Shown here one piece after another: positions 38,201 to 50,800 of a DNA stretch of 64,000 nucleotides; the stretch's first letter is position 1, and each line of letters begins with the position of its first letter. Below the pieces are notes generated by a model. That model searched no databases, was not told the DNA's origin, and saw only the letters and a list, made by a program, of their open reading frames with translations. Origin of the DNA: Rhopalosiphum padi (lineage: Eukaryota > Arthropoda > Insecta > Hemiptera > Aphididae); the NCBI RefSeq assembly GCF_020882245.1, contig NC_083597.1, positions 54,042,152-54,106,151 on the forward strand. Direction: 5' to 3'. Position numbers and translations under genes: made by a program.

Positions 38201-39289
38201 AGGAAATATGGTGGATTTTACGGATTATTAATGGAAATATGGAGGAATTATAAGAATTATATAGATATTTACGGCTTTATAATAGAAATGTGGAGTATTT
38301 TAAACGGTTTTTAATGGAAATATGGAGGATTTTACGGATTTTAATGGAAATATGGAGGAATTTTAACGATTCTATAAATATTTACCGCTACTTTATGGGA
38401 ATACGGAGGAATTTTAATTGATTTTAAAGAAATATATGTATTTTTACGGTTTCAATGTAATTATGGAGGATTAAACGGATTATTAACGGAAATATGGAGG
38501 ATTTTAAGGATTTTAATGGAAATATGGAGGATTTTACGGATTATAAATGGAAATATGGAAGAATTATAAGAATTATATGGATATTTACGGCTTTATAATA
38601 GAAATGTGGAGTATTTTAATCGGTTTTTAATGGAAATATGGAGGATTTTACGGATTTTAACGGAAAAATGCAGGTATTTTATGAATTTTATGGATATTTA
38701 AGGCATTATCAAGGAAATATGGAGGATTTATAACGGTTTTTAATGGAAATAAGGAGGAATTATAAGAATTATATGGATATTTACGGCTTTATAATAGAAA
38801 TGTGGAGTAATTTATACTGTTTTAAAGGAAATATGGTGGATTTTACGGATTATTAATGGAAATATGGAGGAATTATAAGAATTATATAGATATTTACGGC
38901 TTTATAATAGAAATGTGGAGTATTTTAATCGGTTTTTAATGGAAATATGGAGGATTTTACGGATTTTAATGGAAATATGGAGGAATTTTAACGATTCTAT
39001 AAATATTTACCGCTACTTTATGGGAATACGGAGGAATTTTAATTGATTTTAAAGAAATATATGTATTTTTACGGTTTCAATGTAATTATGGAGGATTAAA
39101 CGGATTATTAACGGAAATATGGAGGATTTTAAGGATTTTAATGGAAATATGGAGGATTTTACGGATTATAAATGGAAATATGGAAGAATTATAAGAATTA
39201 TATGGATATTTACGGCTTTATAATAGAAATGTGGAGTATTTTAAACGGATTTAATGGAAATATGGAGGATTTTAAACGGTTTTACGGTT
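35279..39289. repeat. Satellite block Y with three 625-bp markers
   Basis: The part from GCACTAATTTTAACG (35634) to about 37245 matches the 'b' half of the 5985-bp repeat (46436 on and 52421 on); the 61-codon frame lies 1142-1143 bp after the marker in all three. One T is extra near 35910 here. From 37245, 625-bp units follow with GGCATTATCAAGG at 37452, 38077 and 38702. It ends where block X copy 2 starts. Confidence 0.8.
37452..38701. repeat. Two consecutive complete 625-bp higher-order units
   Basis: The marker GGCATTATCAAGG starts at 37452, 38077 and 38702, giving two exact 625-bp periods. The same 625-bp step separates marker pairs 34407/35032, 41009/41634, 42155/42780, 45209/45834, 48140/48765, 51194/51819 and 54125/54750. 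Units are almost identical; one visible difference is TTTAATCGG versus TTTAAACGG at about 38291. A 625-bp unit is about 21 basic units long. Confidence 0.93.
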
Positions 39290-41880
39290 TTTAATGGAAA
39301 TATGGAGGATTTTACGGATTTTTATGGAAAAATGGAGATATTTTATGAATTTTATGGATATTTACCGCGTTATCATTGAAATATGGAAGATTTATAACAG
39401 TTTTTAATGGAAATATAGAGGAATTTTAACTATTTTATAAATATTTACCGTTATTTAAAGGGAATACGGAAGAGTTTTAACGGTTTTACGGTTTAATACG
39501 GAATTATAAAGGATTATTAAGGGATAATAGGCTTTTTAATGGAATTATAGAAGAATTTTAACTATTTTATAAATATTTACTGTTATTAAAAGGGAATAGA
39601 GAGGAGTTTTAACGGTTTTACGGTTTAAAACGGGAATTATAAAGGACTTTTAACGGATAATACGCTTTTTAATGGAAATATGGAGGATTTTAAACGGATT
39701 TACGGCTTGTAATGGAAATATGCAGACATTTTAACGATTTTATAAATATTTACCGCTACTTTATGGGAATACGAAGGAAATTTAATTATTTTTAAAGAAA
39801 TTTATATATTTTTACAGTTTTTAATGTAATAATCGAGGATTTTACGGATTATTAACGGAAATATGGAGGATTTTTTATGAATTTTTGAATATTTATGGTC
39901 TTTAATGGAAATATGGAAGATTTTAAACGGTTTTAATGCAAAAATAGAGGAATTTTAACTATTTTATAAATATTTACCGTTATTAAAAGGGAATACAGAG
40001 GAGTTTTAACGGTTTTACGGTTTAAAACGGAATTATAAAGGATTTTTAACGGATAATCGGCTTTTTAATGGAAATATGGAGGAATTATAAGAATTATATG
40101 GATATTTACGGCTTTATAATAGAAATGTGAAGTATTTTAAACGATTTTTAATGGAAATATGGAGGATTTTAATGGAAATATGGAGGATTTTACGGATTTT
40201 AATGGAAAAATGGAAATATTTTATGAATTTTATGGATATTTACCGCGTTATCATGGAAATATGGAAGATTTATAACAGTTTTTAATGGAAATATGGAAGA
40301 TTTTATGAATTTTATGGATATTTACGATCTTTAATGGAAATATGGAAGATATTAAACGGTTTTAATGGAAATATAGAGGAATTTAAACTATTTTATAAAT
40401 ATTTACTGTTATTTAAAGGGAATACGGAGGAGTTTTAACGGTTTTACGGTTTAAAACGGAATTACAAAGGATTTTTAACGGATAATCGGCTTTTTAATGG
40501 AAATATGGAGGAATTATAAGAATTATATAGATATTTACGGCTTTATAATAGAAAAATGTAGAGTAATTTATACTGTTTTAAAGGAAATATGGAGGATTTT
40601 ACGGATTATTAATGGAAATATGGAGGATTTTAAACGGTTTTACGGCTTTTAATGGAAATATGGAGGCATTTTAACGATTCTATACATATTTACCGCTACT
40701 TTATGGGAATACGGAGGAATTTTAATTGATTTTAAAGAAATATATGTATTTTTACGGTTTCAATGTAATTATGGAGGATTAAACGGATTATTAACGGAAA
40801 TATGGAGGATTTTAAGGATTTTAATGGAAATATGGAGGATTTTACGGATTTTAATGGAAAAATGGAGATATTTTATGAATTATATGGATATTTACGGCTT
40901 TATAATAGAAATGTGGAGTATTTTAATCGGTTTTTAATGGAAATATGGAGGATTTTACGGATTTTAACGGAAAAATGCAGGTATTTTATGAATTTTATGG
41001 ATATTTAAGGCATTATCAAGGAAATATGGAGGATTTATAACGGTTTTTAATGGAAATAAGGAGGAATTATAAGAATTATATGGATATTTACGGCTTTATA
41101 ATAGAAATGTGGAGTAATTTATACTGTTTTAAAGGAAATATGGTGGATTTTACGGATTATTAATGGAAATATGGAGGAATTATAAGAATTATATAGATAT
41201 TTACGGCTTTATAATAGAAATGTGGAGTATTTTAATCGGTTTTTAATGGAAATATGGAGGATTTTACGGATTTTAATGGAAATATGGAGGAATTTTAACG
41301 ATTCTATAAATATTTACCGCTACTTTATGGGAATACGGAGGAATTTTAATTGATTTTAAAGAAATATATGTATTTTTACGGTTTCAATGTAATTATGGAG
41401 GATTAAACGGATTATTAACGGAAATATGGAGGATTTTAAGGATTTTAATGGAAATATGGAGGATTTTACGGATTATAAATGGAAATATGGAAGAATTATA
41501 AGAATTATATGGATATTTACGGCTTTATAATAGAAATGTGGAGTATTTTAATCGGTTTTTAATGGAAATATGGAGGATTTTACGGATTTTAACGGAAAAA
41601 TGCAGGTATTTTATGAATTTTATGGATATTTAAGGCATTATCAAGGAAATATGGAGGATTTATAACGGTTTTTAATGGAAATAAGGAGGAATTATAAGAA
41701 TTATATGGATATTTACGGCTTTATAATAGAAATGTGGAGTAATTTATACTGTTTTAAAGGAAATATGGTGGATTTTACGGATTATTAATGGAAATATGGA
41801 GGAATTATAAGAATTATATAGATATTTACGGCTTTATAATAGAAATGTGGAGTATTTTAATCGGTTTTTAATGGAAATAT
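39290..41880. repeat. Satellite block X, copy 2 (about 2.6 kb)
   Basis: Nearly identical to 32690-35278 at a constant offset of about 6602 bp. At its right end the expected GGAGGATTTTACGG is replaced by GGAGGATTTTAAACGG (41881), which joins it to the first 5985-bp super-repeat. The change happens inside the shared core motif, as expected of unequal recombination between repeat units. Confidence 0.85.
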
Positions 41881-44800
41881 GGAGGATTTTAAACGGTTTT
41901 ACGGCTTTTAATGGAAATATGGAGGAATTTTAACGATTCTATAAATATTTACCGCTACTTTATGGGAATACGGAGGAATTTTAATTGATTTTAAAGAAAT
42001 ATATGTATTTTTACGGTTTCAATGTAATTATGGAGGATTAAACGGATTATTAACGGAAATATGGAGGATTTTAAGGATTTTAATGGAAATATGGAGGATT
42101 TTACGGATTTTAACGGAAAAATGCAGGTATTTTATGAATTTTATGGATATTTAAGGCATTATCAAGGAAATATGGAGGATTTATAACGGTTTTTAATGGA
42201 AATAAGGAGGAATTATAAGAATTATATGGATATTTACGGCTTTATAATAGAAATGTGGAGTAATTTATACTGTTTTAAAGGAAATATGGTGGATTTTACG
42301 GATTATTAATGGAAATATGGAGGAATTATAAGAATTATATAGATATTTACGGCTTTATAATAGAAATGTGGAGTATTTTAATCGGTTTTTAATGGAAATA
42401 TGGAGGATTTTACGGATTTTAATGGAAATATGGAGGAATTTTAACGATTCTATAAATATTTACCGCTACTTTATGGGAATACGGAGGAATTTTAATTGAT
42501 TTTAAAGAAATATATGTATTTTTACGGTTTCAATGTAATTATGGAGGATTAAACGGATTATTAACGGAAATATGGAGGATTTTAAGGATTTTAATGGAAA
42601 TATGGAGGATTTTACGGATTATAAATGGAAATATGGAAGAATTATAAGAATTATATGGATACTTACGGCTTTATAATAGAAATGTGGAGTATTTTAATCG
42701 GTTTTTAATGGAAATATGGAGGATTTTACGGATTTTAACGGAAAAATGCAGGTATTTTATGAATTTTATGGATATTTAAGGCATTATCAAGGAAATATGG
42801 AGGATTTATAACGGTTTTTAATGGAAATAAGGAGGAATTATAAGAATTATATGGATATTTACGGCTTTATAATAGAAATGTGGAGTAATTTATACTGTTT
42901 TAAAGGAAATATGGTGGATTTTACGGATTATTAATGGAAATATGGAGGAATTATAAGAATTATATAGATATTTACGGCTTTATAATAGAAATGTGGAGTA
43001 TTTTAATCGGTTTTTAATGGAAATATGGAGGATTTTACGGATTTTAATGGAAATATGGAGGAATTTTAACGATTCTATAAATATTTACCGCTACTTTATG
43101 GGAATACGGAGGAATTTTAATTGATTATAAAGAAATATATGTATTTTTACGGTTTCAATGTAATTATGGAGGATTAAACGGATTATTAACGGAAATATGG
43201 AGGATTTTAAGGATTTTAATGGAAATATGGAGGATTTTACGGATTATAAATGGAAATATGGAAGAATTATAAGAATTATATGGATATTTACGGCTTTATA
43301 ATAGAAATGTGGAGTATTTTAAACGGATTTAATGGAAATATGGAGGATTTTAAACGGTTTTACGGCTTTTAATGGAAATATGCACTAATTTTAACGATTT
43401 TATAAATATTTACCGCTACTTTATGGGAATACGGAGGAATTTTAATTATTTTTAAAGAAATATATGTATTTTTACGGTTTTTTAATGTAATTATAGAGGA
43501 TTCTATAGATCATAAACGGAAATATGGAGGATTTTAAACGGTTTTAATGGAAATATAGATTATAAATTTAGATTTTACGGATTTTATGGATATTTACTGT
43601 TATTATAAGGGAATATGGATGAATTTTAATTATTATTAAAGAAATATATGTATTTTGACGGTTTTTAATGTAATTATGGAGGATTTTAAGGAAAATTAAC
43701 GGAAATATGGAGTATTTTAAACGGTTTTACGGCTTTGAATGCAAATATGGAAGAATTTTAAATGGTTTTACGGCTTTTAATGGATATATGGAAGATTTAT
43801 AACGGTTTTTAATGGAAATATGGAAGATTTTACGGATTTTAATGGAAATATGGAGGATTTTCAACGGTTTTACGACTTTTAATGGAAATATAGAGGAATT
43901 TTAACTATTTTATAAATATTTACCGTTATTAAAAGGGAATACGGAGGAGTTTAAACGGTTTTACGGTTTAATACGGATTTTAGGCTTTTTAATGGAAATA
44001 TAGAGGAATTATATGGATATTTACGGCATTATAATAAAAATGTGGAGTATTTTAAACGGTTTTAAAGGAAATATGGAGGATTTTATGGATTATTAATGGA
44101 AATATGGAGTATTTTAAACAGTTTTACGGCTTTTAATGGAAATATAGAGGAATTTTAACTATTTTATAAATATTTACCGTTATTAAAAGGGAATACAGAG
44201 GAGTTTTAACGGTTTTACGGTTTAAAACGGAATTATAAAGGATTTTTAACGGATAATCGGCTTTTTAATGGAAATATGGAGGAATTATAAGAATTATATG
44301 GATATTTACGGCTTTATAATAGAAATGTGAAGTATTTTAAACGATTTTTAATGGAAATATGGAGGATTTTAATGGAAATATGGAGGATTTTACGGATTTT
44401 AATGGAAAAATGGAAATATTTTATGAATTTTATGGATATTTACCGCGTTATCATGGAAATATGGAAGATTTATAACAGTTTTTAATGGAAATATGGAAGA
44501 TTTTATGAATTTTATGGATATTTACGATCTTTAATGGAAATATGGAAGATATTAAACGGTTTTAATGGAAATATAGAGGAATTTAAACTATTTTATAAAT
44601 ATTTACTGTTATTTAAAGGGAATACGGAGGAGTTTTAACGGTTTTACGGTTTAAAACGGAATTACAAAGGATTTTTAACGGATAATCGGCTTTTTAATGG
44701 AAATATGGAGGAATTATAAGAATTATATAGATATTTACGGCTTTATAATAGAAAAATGTAGAGTAATTTATACTGTTTTAAAGGAAATATGGAGGATTTT

Positions 44801-47800
44801 ACGGATTATTAATGGAAATATGGAGGATTTTAAACGGTTTTACGGCTTTTAATGGAAATATGGAGGCATTTTAACGATTCTATACATATTTACCGCTACT
44901 TTATGGGAATACGGAGGAATTTTAATTGATTTTAAAGAAATATATGTATTTTTACGGTTTCAATGTAATTATGGAGGATTAAACGGATTATTAACGGAAA
45001 TATGGAGGATTTTAAGGATTTTAATGGAAATATGGAGGATTTTACGGATTTTAATGGAAAAATGGAGATATTTTATGAATTATATGGATATTTACGGCTT
45101 TATAATAGAAATGTGGAGTATTTTAATCGGTTTTTAATGGAAATATGGAGGATTTTACGGATTTTAACGGAAAAATGCAGGTATTTTATGAATTTTATGG
45201 ATATTTAAGGCATTATCAAGGAAATATGGAGGATTTATAACGGTTTTTAATGGAAATAAGGAGGAATTATAAGAATTATATGGATATTTACGGCTTTATA
45301 ATAGAAATGTGGAGTAATTTATACTGTTTTAAAGGAAATATGGTGGATTTTACGGATTATTAATGGAAATATGGAGGAATTATAAGAATTATATAGATAT
45401 TTACGGCTTTATAATAGAAATGTGGAGTATTTTAATCGGTTTTTAATGGAAATATGGAGGATTTTACGGATTTTAATGGAAATATGGAGGAATTTTAACG
45501 ATTCTATAAATATTTACCGCTACTTTATGGGAATACGGAGGAATTTTAATTGATTTTAAAGAAATATATGTATTTTTACGGTTTCAATGTAATTATGGAG
45601 GATTAAACGGATTATTAACGGAAATATGGAGGATTTTAAGGATTTTAATGGAAATATGGAGGATTTTACGGATTATAAATGGAAATATGGAAGAATTATA
45701 AGAATTATATGGATATTTACGGCTTTATAATAGAAATGTGGAGTATTTTAATCGGTTTTTAATGGAAATATGGAGGATTTTACGGATTTTAACGGAAAAA
45801 TGCAGGTATTTTATGAATTTTATGGATATTTAAGGCATTATCAAGGAAATATGGAGGATTTATAACGGTTTTTAATGGAAATAAGGAGGAATTATAAGAA
45901 TTATATGGATATTTACGGCTTTATAATAGAAATGTGGAGTAATTTATACTGTTTTAAAGGAAATATGGTGGATTTTACGGATTATTAATGGAAATATGGA
46001 GGAATTATAAGAATTATATAGATATTTACGGCTTTATAATAGAAATGTGGAGTATTTTAATCGGTTTTTAATGGAAATATGGAGGATTTTACGGATTTTA
46101 ATGGAAATATGGAGGAATTTTAACGATTCTATAAATATTTACCGCTACTTTATGGGAATACGGAGGAATTTTAATTGATTTTAAAGAAATATATGTATTT
46201 TTACGGTTTCAATGTAATTATGGAGGATTAAACGGATTATTAACGGAAATATGGAGGATTTTAAGGATTTTAATGGAAATATGGAGGATTTTACGGATTA
46301 TAAATGGAAATATGGAAGAATTATAAGAATTATATGGATATTTACGGCTTTATAATAGAAATGTGGAGTATTTTAAACGGATTTAATGGAAATATGGAGG
46401 ATTTTAAACGGTTTTACGGCTTTTAATGGAAATATGCACTAATTTTAACGATTTTATAAATATTTACCGCTACTTTATGGGAATACGGAGGAATTTTAAT
46501 TATTTTTAAAGAAATATATGTATTTTTACGGTTTTTTAATGTAATTATAGAGGATTCTATAGATCATAAACGGAAATATGGAGGATTTTAAACGGTTTTA
46601 ATGGAAATATAGATTATAAATTTAGATTTTACGGATTTTATGGATATTTACTGTTATTATAAGGGAATATGGATGAATTTTAATTATTATTAAAGAAATA
46701 TATGTATTTTGACGGTTTTTAATGTAATTATGGAGGATTTTAAGGAAAATTAACGGAAATATGGAGTATTTTAAACGGTTTTACGGCTTTGAATGCAAAT
46801 ATGGAAGAATTTTAAATGGTTTTACGGCTTTTAATGGATATATGGAAGATTTATAACGGTTTTTAATGGAAATATGGAAGATTTTACGGATTTTAATGGA
46901 AATATGGAGGATTTTCAACGGTTTTACGACTTTTAATGGAAATATAGAGGAATTTTAACTATTTTATAAATATTTACCGTTATTAAAAGGGAATACGGAG
47001 GAGTTTAAACGGTTTTACGGTTTAATACGGATTTTAGGCTTTTTAATGGAAATATAGAGGAATTATATGGATATTTACGGCATTATAATAAAAATGTGGA
47101 GTATTTTAAACGGTTTTAAAGGAAATATGGAGGATTTTATGGATTATTAATGGAAATATGGAGTATTTTAAACAGTTTTACGGCTTTTAATGGAAATATG
47201 GAGGATTTTCAACGGTTTTTAATGGAAATAAGGAGGAATTATAAGAATTATATGGATATTTATGGCATTTATAGAAATGTGGTGTAATTTATACTGTTTT
47301 AAAGGAAATATGGTGGATTTTACGGATTATTAATGGAAATATGGAGGAATTATAAGAATTATATAGATATTTACGGCTTTATAATAGAAATGTGGAGTAT
47401 TTTAAACGGTTTTTAATGGAAATATGGAGGATTTTACGGATTTTAATGGAAAAATGGAGATATTTTATGAATTTTATGGATATTTACCGCGTTATCATGG
47501 AAATATGGAAGATTTATAACAGTTTTTAATGGAAATATGGAAGATTTTATGAATTTTATGGATATTTACGATCTTTAATGGAAATATGGAGGATATTAAA
47601 CGGTTTTAATGGAAATATAGAGGAATTTAAACTATTTTATAAATATTTACCGTTATTTAAAGGGAATACGGAGGAGTTTTACCGGTTTTACGGTTTAAAA
47701 CGGAATTATAAAGGATTTTTAACGGATAATCGGCTTTTTAATGGAAATATGGAGGAATTATAAGAATTATATAGATATTTACGGCTTTATAATAGAAAAA

Positions 47801-47865
47801 TGTAGAGTAATTTATACTGTTTTAAAGGAAATATGGAGGATTTTACGGATTATTAATGGAAATAT
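41881..47865. repeat. 5985-bp super-repeat, copy 1
   Basis: Private markers recur at exactly 5985 bp: GATACTTACGG (ACTTACGG at 42661, 48646, 54631), TTGATTATAAAGAAA (43121, 49106, 55091) and GCACTAATTTTAACG (43382, 49367, 55352 and 46436, 52421). The unit has two related halves, 3054 bp (43382 to 46436) and 2931 bp (46436 to 49367). Each half holds one pair of 625-bp-spaced markers. Confidence 0.92.
42055..42154. repeat. Shortened higher-order unit (521 instead of 625 bp)
   Basis: Marker spacing from 41634 to 42155 is 521 bp, 104 bp short. The missing part lies between two occurrences of GGAGGATTTTACGGATT, so slippage or crossing-over between them explains the loss. The same short form is present at about 48047-48139 and 54032-54124, so the deletion came before the 5985-bp amplification. 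Confidence 0.85.
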
Positions 47866-50800
47866 GGAGGATTTTAAACGGTTTTACGGCTTTTAATGGA
47901 AATATGGAGGAATTTTAACGATTCTATAAATATTTACCGCTACTTTATGGGAATACGGAGGAATTTTAATTGATTTTAAAGAAATATATGTATTTTTACG
48001 GTTTCAATGTAATTATGGAGGATTAAACGGATTATTAACGGAAATATGGAGGATTTTAAGGATTTTAATGGAAATATGGAGGATTTTACGGATTTTAACG
48101 GAAAAATGCAGGTATTTTATGAATTTTATGGATATTTAAGGCATTATCAAGGAAATATGGAGGATTTATAACGGTTTTTAATGGAAATAAGGAGGAATTA
48201 TAAGAATTATATGGATATTTACGGCTTTATAATAGAAATGTGGAGTAATTTATACTGTTTTAAAGGAAATATGGTGGATTTTACGGATTATTAATGGAAA
48301 TATGGAGGAATTATAAGAATTATATAGATATTTACGGCTTTATAATAGAAATGTGGAGTATTTTAATCGGTTTTTAATGGAAATATGGAGGATTTTACGG
48401 ATTTTAATGGAAATATGGAGGAATTTTAACGATTCTATAAATATTTACCGCTACTTTATGGGAATACGGAGGAATTTTAATTGATTTTAAAGAAATATAT
48501 GTATTTTTACGGTTTCAATGTAATTATGGAGGATTAAACGGATTATTAACGGAAATATGGAGGATTTTAAGGATTTTAATGGAAATATGGAGGATTTTAC
48601 GGATTATAAATGGAAATATGGAAGAATTATAAGAATTATATGGATACTTACGGCTTTATAATAGAAATGTGGAGTATTTTAATCGGTTTTTAATGGAAAT
48701 ATGGAGGATTTTACGGATTTTAACGGAAAAATGCAGGTATTTTATGAATTTTATGGATATTTAAGGCATTATCAAGGAAATATGGAGGATTTATAACGGT
48801 TTTTAATGGAAATAAGGAGGAATTATAAGAATTATATGGATATTTACGGCTTTATAATAGAAATGTGGAGTAATTTATACTGTTTTAAAGGAAATATGGT
48901 GGATTTTACGGATTATTAATGGAAATATGGAGGAATTATAAGAATTATATAGATATTTACGGCTTTATAATAGAAATGTGGAGTATTTTAATCGGTTTTT
49001 AATGGAAATATGGAGGATTTTACGGATTTTAATGGAAATATGGAGGAATTTTAACGATTCTATAAATATTTACCGCTACTTTATGGGAATACGGAGGAAT
49101 TTTAATTGATTATAAAGAAATATATGTATTTTTACGGTTTCAATGTAATTATGGAGGATTAAACGGATTATTAACGGAAATATGGAGGATTTTAAGGATT
49201 TTAATGGAAATATGGAGGATTTTACGGATTATAAATGGAAATATGGAAGAATTATAAGAATTATATGGATATTTACGGCTTTATAATAGAAATGTGGAGT
49301 ATTTTAAACGGATTTAATGGAAATATGGAGGATTTTAAACGGTTTTACGGCTTTTAATGGAAATATGCACTAATTTTAACGATTTTATAAATATTTACCG
49401 CTACTTTATGGGAATACGGAGGAATTTTAATTATTTTTAAAGAAATATATGTATTTTTACGGTTTTTTAATGTAATTATAGAGGATTCTATAGATCATAA
49501 ACGGAAATATGGAGGATTTTAAACGGTTTTAATGGAAATATAGATTATAAATTTAGATTTTACGGATTTTATGGATATTTACTGTTATTATAAGGGAATA
49601 TGGATGAATTTTAATTATTATTAAAGAAATATATGTATTTTGACGGTTTTTAATGTAATTATGGAGGATTTTAAGGAAAATTAACGGAAATATGGAGTAT
49701 TTTAAACGGTTTTACGGCTTTGAATGCAAATATGGAAGAATTTTAAATGGTTTTACGGCTTTTAATGGATATATGGAAGATTTATAACGGTTTTTAATGG
49801 AAATATGGAAGATTTTACGGATTTTAATGGAAATATGGAGGATTTTCAACGGTTTTACGACTTTTAATGGAAATATAGAGGAATTTTAACTATTTTATAA
49901 ATATTTACCGTTATTAAAAGGGAATACGGAGGAGTTTAAACGGTTTTACGGTTTAATACGGATTTTAGGCTTTTTAATGGAAATATAGAGGAATTATATG
50001 GATATTTACGGCATTATAATAAAAATGTGGAGTATTTTAAACGGTTTTAAAGGAAATATGGAGGATTTTATGGATTATTAATGGAAATATGGAGTATTTT
50101 AAACAGTTTTACGGCTTTTAATGGAAATATAGAGGAATTTTAACTATTTTATAAATATTTACCGTTATTAAAAGGGAATACAGAGGAGTTTTAACGGTTT
50201 TACGGTTTAAAACGGAATTATAAAGGATTTTTAACGGATAATCGGCTTTTTAATGGAAATATGGAGGAATTATAAGAATTATATGGATATTTACGGCTTT
50301 ATAATAGAAATGTGAAGTATTTTAAACGATTTTTAATGGAAATATGGAGGATTTTAATGGAAATATGGAGGATTTTACGGATTTTAATGGAAAAATGGAA
50401 ATATTTTATGAATTTTATGGATATTTACCGCGTTATCATGGAAATATGGAAGATTTATAACAGTTTTTAATGGAAATATGGAAGATTTTATGAATTTTAT
50501 GGATATTTACGATCTTTAATGGAAATATGGAAGATATTAAACGGTTTTAATGGAAATATAGAGGAATTTAAACTATTTTATAAATATTTACTGTTATTTA
50601 AAGGGAATACGAAGGAGTTTTAACGGTTTTACGGTTTAAAACGGAATTACAAAGGATTTTTAACGGATAATCGGCTTTTTAATGGAAATATGGAGGAATT
50701 ATAAGAATTATATAGATATTTACGGCTTTATAATAGAAAAATGTAGAGTAATTTATACTGTTTTAAAGGAAATATGGAGGATTTTACGGATTATTAATGG

